From a bacterium (GTDB taxonomy: Bacteria; Bacillota_I; Bacilli_A; RF39; UBA660): 11,043 nt of DNA. The notes under the pieces are model-generated. The model had not been told where the DNA came from and made no database searches. It saw only the letters and a list, made by a program, of their open reading frames with translations. The translations under genes and the position numbers were made by a program. The stretch is from NCBI GenBank assembly GCA_004563275.1, contig SFSZ01000030.1, positions 1 through 11,043 of the forward strand, in the 5' to 3' direction. Positions 5,732-11,043 of the stretch are shown piece by piece; within the stretch, counting starts at the first letter, position 1; each line of letters begins with the position of its first letter.

Positions 5732-6227
5732 ATCTTTTAAATGCATTTTTCTTATTAATTATTGATAAGACTATGGTAAATACACCAATTAAAATACCTA
5801 GAACCAAATAATAGTTATTTACTCCAGTATCGGGACTTTTAATTGAGGCATCACAATCATAGGTGTATTTTTTAATTATAAAGGCATAACCTTTGGTTTC
5901 TTCATCTACTGCACTACTTTGCTGACATGATGAATTAATAGGATAAAGATTATTAGGAATTTCTAAGTTATATGTTGGTTTATTATTGTTTTGACAAGTT
6001 ATATTTTGAATAAATTCGTTTTTGATAAATTCTTTGTTTTTGCCATTTTCACAAATGATGGCTACACATTCATAATAGGTTCCTTTAGTAGCAAGTGAAA
6101 TATTTTCATTATTATTTTCAGTGCTATAACAATCTATTTTAGCATTAGGGTTATCTTTTAATAAAGTACTATCAGCATAAGTTAGACAAGGAAATAATAA
6201 AATTAAGATTAATAATATTTTCTTCAT
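5721..6227 (-). CDS. Small secreted Cys-rich protein with SPDTG wall-sorting signal
   Basis: This 168-residue protein starts at the ATG at 6227 with AGGTGA 5 nt upstream, and is transcribed alone between a promoter and a hairpin. It has a signal peptide (about 1-18, ending TYA). The exported domain has cysteines at C33, C54, C59, C78, C101 and C125. A C-terminal sorting signal follows: SPDTG (131-135), a hydrophobic helix (about 139-157) and the basic tail KKNAFKRFEY. This three-part tail is the standard layout of a sortase substrate, with Ser in place of the usual Leu. Motifs G-YY-C-x4-C, TC-N-N, and Y-x-DC line up with the N-terminal domain of the protein at 4413-5642. The function of the Cys-rich domain is not recognised. 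Confidence 0.72.
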   Translation of the reverse strand: MKKILLILILLFPCLTYADSTLLKDNPNAKIDCYSTENNNENISLATKGTYYECVAIICENGKNKEFIKNEFIQNITCQNNNKPTYNLEIPNNLYPINSSCQQSSAVDEETKGYAFIIKKYTYDCDASIKSPDTGVNNYYLVLGILIGVFTIVLSIINKKNAFKRFEY

Positions 6228-6248
6228 TTGCTCACCTATTCTTTTTTC

Positions 6249-6277
6249 ATTGTAATACAGGATAATTAATCTTTCAA
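6249..6277 (-). promoter_or_regulatory. Sigma-A promoter for the 5721-6227 gene
   Basis: The -35 is TTGAAA (6277-6272), the spacer is 17 bp, and the -10 is TACAAT (6254-6249). It begins one nucleotide past the T-tract of the dnaI terminator. Confidence 0.68.
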
Positions 6278-6278
6278 T

Positions 6279-6300
6279 AAAAAAAGCGAAAATATCGCTT
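6279..6300 (-). terminator. Rho-independent terminator of dnaB-dnaI
   Basis: A 6-bp stem (AAGCGA with TCGCTT; 6300-6295 and 6289-6284) with a 5-nt loop is followed by seven T residues (6285-6279). The stem overlaps the dnaI stop codon. Confidence 0.72.
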
Positions 6301-7213
6301 ATTTTCGTTTATTTTCGCCAATTAATTCTAGTTCATCTGTTAAATATTTAACTCTTTCCATAATTCTTCTTGCTTTAATTACTTCTTCATCTTTATTACT
6401 TGTAATAAAGTGATTTTCTAATTCTTTAATATTTAAGTTTGAAGTGAAGAATGTGGCTTTTTTATTATCCATACGATATTGAAGAATAGTGCCTAAAATT
6501 TCATCTCTATTCCATGGAGTTGTTGTTTCAGCACCAATATCATCTAAAAGTAATAAATCACATTTTTTAATTTCATTTATTCTTTCATTGTAATCATCAC
6601 TATTAAATGATTCTTTAATGCTTCTTAATAATTCTGGATAATAAACTATTATACAAGAATAATTAAGTTTAGATAATTCATTTAAAAGAGCACTTAAGAT
6701 ATAAGTTTTACCACTACCAAATGATCCACTTAGATATAGTCCTTTAGTTTGTTTGTCTGATTTAAAATCATCATAGAATTTATTAATCCATTTAATTATT
6801 TTAGCTCTGGTTGAATTTATTTCAATGTTAGACATTTTAGCCATTTTAATGTCATACGGCATTTCAAAGAATTTGGATTTTATTTCTTCTTTTTGTTTAA
6901 TATCTTTCTTTTTATATTTACAAGCAACATAATTAAATTCTAGTTTTTCATCTTTAATAGTTGGATAGTAAACCATTCCCTCTACTTTATTTTGACAAGT
7001 ATGAAGGCTTTTACAATTGGAACAATTATTTAGCTCACAAACGGTTCTTTCTAATTTTGATGTATATTTATATGCAACATTTTCTTTAATTTTTAAGGTG
7101 TTTACTAATTTTTTAAATTCAGGATTCTTTACGGCTGTGGCATAATCTTTTTTTAGCATAGCATCTAAGTTTGATCTTGTATATTTTGTAAATGATTCAT
7201 TAATATTTTCCAT
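6299..7213 (-). CDS. dnaI: Primosomal protein DnaI, helicase loader
   Basis: DnaI loads the replicative helicase at the origin and at restarting forks. In this 304-residue protein the N-terminal part (about 1-100) has a zinc-binding-type cysteine set (C59, C64, C67, C73, with C98 nearby), as in the DnaI N-terminal helicase-binding domain. The C-terminal part is an AAA+ ATPase with Walker A GSFGSGKT (163-170), Walker B LLLDDIG (221-227), sensor-1 TSN (257-259) and a basic RRIMERV (282-288) that may include the arginine finger. Length is typical of the family. The start ATG overlaps the dnaB stop (TAATG), with AGGAAGG upstream inside the dnaB end, so the two are translationally coupled. The dnaB-dnaI order is conserved in Bacilli, which supports the assignment. 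Confidence 0.95.
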   Translation of the reverse strand: MENINESFTKYTRSNLDAMLKKDYATAVKNPEFKKLVNTLKIKENVAYKYTSKLERTVCELNNCSNCKSLHTCQNKVEGMVYYPTIKDEKLEFNYVACKYKKKDIKQKEEIKSKFFEMPYDIKMAKMSNIEINSTRAKIIKWINKFYDDFKSDKQTKGLYLSGSFGSGKTYILSALLNELSKLNYSCIIVYYPELLRSIKESFNSDDYNERINEIKKCDLLLLDDIGAETTTPWNRDEILGTILQYRMDNKKATFFTSNLNIKELENHFITSNKDEEVIKARRIMERVKYLTDELELIGENKRK

Positions 7214-8490
7214 TATTCAAACCTTCCTAGAAGTGATTCTAAAGCTTTCTTTTCTTCATCTGGCAACTCTTCTTCTTTCTGTGGTTGATTATTAAACCAG
7301 ACTGGTACTTTTACTTCTTTCTTTATTTCTTTTTTAGATGTTTTCTTATATTCTTTTTCTGCTTGGTTCATGGCTCCAGTGGCAGTTTTAATACCAAGTC
7401 TTGTCCATTGTCCAGCAATAGTTTCAACATAAGATTTAGTTAGTTTATTATCGTTAATTCTTAAGACATAATCTATTAAGACATTAATAACGGCAGGAGT
7501 CATATTTAAATCTATTGCTAAATATTCAAGTAGTTTTAAATCTCGAGGAGCTGGATTATTATTCTTATATTTACTTCTTAAGAAATCATATGGAGAAGTG
7601 TTTTCAAAAATATAAATCATTTTTCCCTTGTTAGATAAGTTACCTTCTGGAGATTTTAAATAATCTGGTTGGGTACGATAGATTAAAGTTGGTAGTGATC
7701 CACCATTATTATATTCATAATATTTTCTTACTTCTTTAACTAGAGATTCTTTATTAATCATACCATTTTCATCTATGGTTAATCTTAATATTTCACTTAG
7801 CTTAATGGTGTCTAAATTATAAACGAATGCCAAGGAATTGATTAGTTCTTTACTACGTTTATTTAAGGCTTTATCATTTAGGATATTATTAGGTATTGAT
7901 TCTCTTAATAAATCAAAGTCAATTAGTGAGCCAATATTGATCTTAGCTTCTTCTTTGGCCTTAATTTCTTCGGCATTAAAACCATTACCTAAAGTACTTT
8001 TAAAGGTTTCATTTAATTTGCATGAGATATCTTCATAATCATCATATTTAGTGGTTATTTTACGATATGATTTTACTAGGGTTTTATATTCATTTTCACC
8101 AATGTTATTATATAAAACAACATTTAAAACTGGATGATTAAAAAAATCATAGGCACTAATTGGAGAATATAATTCATAGATATAATGATTTATATCTTTA
8201 TCTTGTTTAATATAGGTTTTAATTAAGCCAACTGCTTCTAGAGATTCTCTAGCCTCTTTAATATAGTCTAATTTGGCTTTTAGGAAGGTCATTAGGTGAT
8301 GATGAGTAAAATCTTTACTAATTGTTTCAGTCTTGTCCAAATCGCTCCAAAGGGTTAAATAAAGGCTAATAGCAAGACAGCCAACGATTGGTTCATATAG
8401 ATTAATTAAATTCTTTTTATCTAAGTCTGTTAGAAGGGTTTTATTTATAACTGTATATGAGTCAGCAGGAAGTAAACTTATTTTACGCAT
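7213..8490 (-). CDS. dnaB: Replication initiation and membrane attachment protein DnaB (Bacillus-type)
   Basis: This is the Bacillus-type DnaB, not the hexameric helicase. With DnaD and DnaI it brings the helicase to the origin. The ATG at 8490 (425 residues) is chosen because AAGGTG lies 7 nt upstream. A start at 8511 would put that site inside its first codons. The N-terminal part (about 1-110) is a helical, winged-helix-like region (LLTDLDKKNLINLYEPIVG, then a Leu-rich segment). The C-terminal part holds the DnaB_2/DnaD-type motif Y-x3-I-x3-W-x4-I-x-T in YVETIAGQWTRLGIKT (354-369), followed by a Lys/Glu-rich tail. Length is slightly below that of the B. subtilis protein. The gene is followed immediately by dnaI and preceded by its own promoter. 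It diverges in sequence, but motif and neighbour make the call secure. Confidence 0.92.
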   Translation of the reverse strand: MRKISLLPADSYTVINKTLLTDLDKKNLINLYEPIVGCLAISLYLTLWSDLDKTETISKDFTHHHLMTFLKAKLDYIKEARESLEAVGLIKTYIKQDKDINHYIYELYSPISAYDFFNHPVLNVVLYNNIGENEYKTLVKSYRKITTKYDDYEDISCKLNETFKSTLGNGFNAEEIKAKEEAKINIGSLIDFDLLRESIPNNILNDKALNKRSKELINSLAFVYNLDTIKLSEILRLTIDENGMINKESLVKEVRKYYEYNNGGSLPTLIYRTQPDYLKSPEGNLSNKGKMIYIFENTSPYDFLRSKYKNNNPAPRDLKLLEYLAIDLNMTPAVINVLIDYVLRINDNKLTKSYVETIAGQWTRLGIKTATGAMNQAEKEYKKTSKKEIKKEVKVPVWFNNQPQKEEELPDEEKKALESLLGRFE

Positions 8491-8516
8491 AATCAAACAC
8501 CTTCTTTTCAATTTAT

Positions 8517-8545
8517 ATTGTAACTATTATATTATTTTATTGCAA
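8517..8545 (-). promoter_or_regulatory. Sigma-A promoter for dnaB-dnaI
   Basis: The -35 is TTGCAA (8545-8540), the spacer is 17 bp, and the -10 is TACAAT (8522-8517). The leader is about 20 nt and contains AAGGTG. It starts one nucleotide after the T-tract of the preceding terminator. Confidence 0.62.
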
Positions 8546-8546
8546 G

Positions 8547-8573
8547 AAAAAAAGAGTTTAAAAATTAAACTCT
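8547..8573 (-). terminator. Rho-independent terminator of the protease gene
   Basis: A perfect 9-bp stem (8573-8565 with 8561-8553) and a 3-nt loop are followed by seven T residues (8553-8547). The stop codon of the detached protease tail lies in the stem (8567-8565), which shows that the tail is the real 3' end of this gene. Confidence 0.75.
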
Positions 8574-8819
8574 CTTAAATAAATTTTTCTTTTTGAATAC
8601 TACATAAGCAATAATGCTTAGTAACATTGTGATAAGTAAAGCTGTTGTAATTGATGTTAAGCCAGTTTCTGGGCTTTTTTCAGTGTCATTATTTGTGTCA
8701 TCTTTTACATCGTTGCTTGTTTGTTCAACTTTTTTACCTATTACTTTAATATTGATTGTTCCTTTTACTTTTGAACCATCTGTAGCTTCAGCTGTTATTG
8801 TTGCAGTTCCTTCATTTAT
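8565..8819 (-). pseudogene. Detached C-terminus of the cysteine protease (Big_2 end plus SPETG sorting signal)
   Basis: This frame is open after a TGA at 8822-8820 and has no ATG with a ribosome binding site near its beginning. From 8786 it codes 73 residues that continue the protease exactly if one copy of the 32-bp duplication is removed. First come the last strands of the Big_2 domain (ATDGSKVKGTINIKVIG), then a polar linker rich in Asp and Asn. A cell-wall sorting signal follows: SPETG, a hydrophobic helix of about 17 residues, and KKKNLFKRV. It ends in the terminator stem. As the sequence stands it would not be translated, so the protease would lack its anchor. The restored protein would be 806 residues. 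Confidence 0.88.
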
Positions 8820-8850
8820 TCAGCTGTTATTGTTGCAGTTCCTTCATTTA
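8787..8850 (+). repeat. Exact 32-bp tandem duplication, two copies
   Basis: Copies occupy 8787-8818 and 8819-8850 and are identical, with no further match on either side. On the coding (minus) strand the unit starts TAAATGAAGG and ends ACAGCTGAA. Because 32 is not a multiple of three, the extra copy puts a TAA (8818-8816) in the protease frame at the junction. It falls in the Big_2 domain. Confidence 0.97.
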
Positions 8851-11017
8851 CAGCTTTAACGATACCTTCTTGATCTACTGTAGCTACTTTTATATCACTA
8901 CTTGACCATGTTAAGACTTTATTTGTAGCATCTTTTGGAGTTACAGTTGCATCTAGTACTAAGTATCCACCTGCAACTGCTTCAGTTTTACCAGCAATTG
9001 TAATTTTTTCTACTAAAACATTAGATGGTGATTTTGAAGTAACTTTGAATGTTTTTTCTGCTACAGCATCTTTATATGTAAATTCTGCTGTATATGTTCC
9101 TGCTGTTGTTGTTCCAACAATACCAGCAATTGTATATTTATTACTATCTTTAGTTATTTTAAATTTATTTGTTACATCTTGTTTATTTGAATTATAGATT
9201 TTAGTAGTAATATTACCAGTAACATTTTTTAAATCAAGGGTTACACTTACTGAGCCACCATCTTCAGCACTGATTGTGTCATCTGTTGATGTCGAGATTG
9301 ATAAGTTGTAATCTCTAGATACAGTGAATACTGAAATATCTGAATAGAAGTTTATTTTTTTATTTCCACGTTCTTCTCCTAAATCAACGCCAGCACTTAT
9401 TGAATCAATCCAAGTTTTACCATTATCCAAACTATAGAATGATACGCCAGTATGAAGCTCTTGTGGTTTAAAAAGGATATCTTTATAATAATCATTATCA
9501 TTTCCTGTATCTATTATGTTTGTAGGAATTATTTTATTTTTATTATCCGTACCCGGAGTATATTTTACAATAATATAATATTCTTTAGCTGATAGTTGAA
9601 CATTTTTCTTTATTTTTATATTTTGAAAACCTGTAATACTTGCTGTTCCTGATGCTATAAGTTCTGCATTATCTAAATTTAAATCTGTTGCATAATAGAT
9701 TTCATATTTATCTGACTCTGATGCTAAGTTAATTGTAACTGAATCTATAATCTCAGTATCATCAGTTTTTTTAGTGTATTTTGATGCAAGCAATACATAA
9801 TCTGGTTTTATTCCGATAACATTATCAATTCTTGATATTATTGTATATGTATAGTCATTTGTATCTTTTTCATTTTTTTCTACATTGTTAACTGCCATTA
9901 TACTACTACAAATTAAATTATCATAATATGAAACATAATGATATCCCTTGTCTCCAATGATAGTTTTGTACACCGCACCGTCTTCATCAACAAGATGTTT
10001 TGCATTTTTATCATAATAACTTATTTCACCATAGGAATTTTTTATTATCCAAGCACCATTTCCAGCAGGTGTAGATGAATTGTAAGCTTTAAAATTAGAT
10101 GCTGGATAGTCATCATCCCAACCTACAATTGTCACTGCATGGTTAGCTACACTACTTGTTGAGTATAAACTGTTGCCATATTTTGCTTCAGTATCTGAAG
10201 TTTTAGTAAAATCTATTGTTTTATCATTAAATAGTACTGATGCTTTTACACCACCATAAGTAGCTACCAATGTTTTGATTTTTTTTATAGCTTCATTATT
10301 ATTATATGTACAATTTTTATTTGTTGAATAAGTTATTATCTCATTAACATTGTATTCATTATTTTTTTTTGCTGATTCTAAAGTTCCAGAAGAAGAATCC
10401 TTAATTAATGCTACATTTGTTTTATCGAAAGATAACTTAGATGTTGATTCAGTTACAGTTCCTAGTCTATTTGTTAAATATCTTGAACTTGTTTCAGGAT
10501 AGCCGCCCGATGACACTGAATCATATGCTTTGTCACCAATTTTTAGTCCATAAGGATTAACTCCATCCTTAAGCTGATATGATGTACTATAACCCATATG
10601 TAACTCTGATATATCTAATTGTTCATTATTGTTAATTAGATAATTAGACTCAATGATTGATGCTGTTGCGAAGGCCCAACATAAACCGGTTTGATACTGA
10701 TTTTTTACCGGAGTTACATAGTTCTTACCATTAACATTTCTTAAGTCGAATGTCTTGGCATTTTCAGGATTACTAATTAGTGGCACTCCTTTAACTTTTA
10801 AGTTGGATGATAATTTTGTTGTTTCTTCGCATTGTACTGGAGGAATAATACCTTTTTTGTCTTTTTCAGATAATTTTTGGTAATCTTTCCACGCTTTTGT
10901 TTCTGTACACTTGACATCTTTAGAAGTTATGATATCAAGCGCTGTTGCCTGCATTACTGGGGTAACGCTTAGAATTGTCATTCCTAAAATTAATGACATT
11001 TTTGTTTTAAGTTTCAT
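8816..11017 (-). CDS. Secreted papain-family (C1A) cysteine protease with Big_2 domain, frameshifted before its anchor
   Basis: The ATG at 11017 has GAGG 5 nt upstream. The 733-residue reading has a signal peptide (about 1-27, ending ATA-LD). A pro-region follows, then a papain-like catalytic domain (about 88-350): oxyanion Gln Q107 and nucleophile C113 in NQYQTGLCWAFA, His H293 in NHAVTIVGWDDDY, and Asn N327 in WIIKNSYG, all in family order and spacing. Beta-rich regions follow (about 375-500, possibly the lectin-like domain of clostridial C1A surface proteases; about 570-660, Ig-like), then a Big_2 domain from about 667. Translation stops within Big_2 because of a 32-bp tandem duplication; the anchor is encoded in another frame directly downstream. 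The catalytic triad is intact, so the truncated form could be an active, shed enzyme. The substrate is unknown. The promoter lies at or beyond the right edge. Confidence 0.88.
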   Translation of the reverse strand: MKLKTKMSLILGMTILSVTPVMQATALDIITSKDVKCTETKAWKDYQKLSEKDKKGIIPPVQCEETTKLSSNLKVKGVPLISNPENAKTFDLRNVNGKNYVTPVKNQYQTGLCWAFATASIIESNYLINNNEQLDISELHMGYSTSYQLKDGVNPYGLKIGDKAYDSVSSGGYPETSSRYLTNRLGTVTESTSKLSFDKTNVALIKDSSSGTLESAKKNNEYNVNEIITYSTNKNCTYNNNEAIKKIKTLVATYGGVKASVLFNDKTIDFTKTSDTEAKYGNSLYSTSSVANHAVTIVGWDDDYPASNFKAYNSSTPAGNGAWIIKNSYGEISYYDKNAKHLVDEDGAVYKTIIGDKGYHYVSYYDNLICSSIMAVNNVEKNEKDTNDYTYTIISRIDNVIGIKPDYVLLASKYTKKTDDTEIIDSVTINLASESDKYEIYYATDLNLDNAELIASGTASITGFQNIKIKKNVQLSAKEYYIIVKYTPGTDNKNKIIPTNIIDTGNDNDYYKDILFKPQELHTGVSFYSLDNGKTWIDSISAGVDLGEERGNKKINFYSDISVFTVSRDYNLSISTSTDDTISAEDGGSVSVTLDLKNVTGNITTKIYNSNKQDVTNKFKITKDSNKYTIAGIVGTTTAGTYTAEFTYKDAVAEKTFKVTSKSPSNVLVEKITIAGKTEAVAGGYLVLDATVTPKDATNKVLTWSSSDIKVATVDQEGIVKAVNEGTATITAE

Positions 11018-11043
11018 ATATACCTCACTATTCTATATCGAGT

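Noticed and set aside
8565..8819. Detached tail as an independent small gene
   Set aside because: It has no ATG near its beginning and no ribosome binding site, and the residues continue the Big_2 domain exactly after removing one repeat copy.
8787..8850. CRISPR or other short-repeat array
   Set aside because: There are only two directly abutting copies without spacers, lying inside a coding sequence.
7838..8859. Plus-strand open frames at 7838-8038 and 8614-8859
   Set aside because: They are antisense to dnaB and to the protease end, without start signals. The second simply crosses the tandem duplication.
1..11043. Possible reassignment of TGA to tryptophan, suggested by high AT content and absence of TGA stops
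   Set aside because: All genes read full length in the standard code, tryptophans seen are TGG, and no in-frame TGA interrupts a gene. With only about a dozen genes, the lack of TGA stops is not informative.

Overview
The window is strongly AT-rich and every convincing gene lies on the minus strand, so transcription runs from the right end to the left end. A dnaB-dnaI pair (replication initiation protein and helicase loader) is typical of Bacillota, especially class Bacilli and close relatives. Standard code reads every gene without interruption, and stop codons are TAA or TAG. Surface proteins with sortase-like tails and no visible outer-membrane components point to a monoderm, perhaps an uncultured host-associated Bacilli lineage (inference).

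Layout in order of transcription. (1) 11017-8565: a secreted papain-family (C1A) cysteine protease with a beta-sandwich region and a C-terminal Big_2 domain. An exact 32-bp tandem duplication shifts the frame and separates the protein from its last 73 residues, which hold an SPETG sorting signal. (2) 8490-6299: dnaB-dnaI, joined by a TAATG stop/start overlap, with a clear promoter and terminator. (3) 6227-5721: a small secreted Cys-rich protein ending in an SPDTG sorting signal. (4) 5642-3878: a large surface protein (Cys-rich N-terminus, Thr/Lys/Arg stalk, two cadherin-like beta-sandwich repeats, C-terminal membrane anchor), overlapping a two-helix pilin-like gene. (5) 3761-2039: a three-gene operon resembling Tad/Flp pilus parts: a small Flp-like pilin, a TadE-like pseudopilin and a TadZ/CpaE-like protein with a degenerate P-loop. 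(6) 1978-1649: a monocistronic two-helix pilin-like gene with the best promoter in the window and its own terminator. (7) 1559 to the left edge: a third two-helix pilin-like gene followed by a VirB6/TrbL-like polytopic membrane protein that runs off the window.

Regions 4 to 7 look like one envelope-machinery locus. It combines T4SS-like parts (three VirB2/T4SS-pilin-like paralogues and a VirB6-like channel) with Tad-pilus-like parts (pilin, pseudopilin, TadZ-like protein). No secretion ATPase, prepilin peptidase or relaxase is visible here. The left edge cuts the operon, so those genes may lie beyond it. The surface proteins in regions 3 and 4 share a six-cysteine secreted domain, which suggests they belong to the same surface system.

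Intergenic gaps are short (none above about 120 bp) and are mostly filled by terminators followed directly by promoters. No tRNA, rRNA, CRISPR array, insertion sequence or attachment site was recognised.
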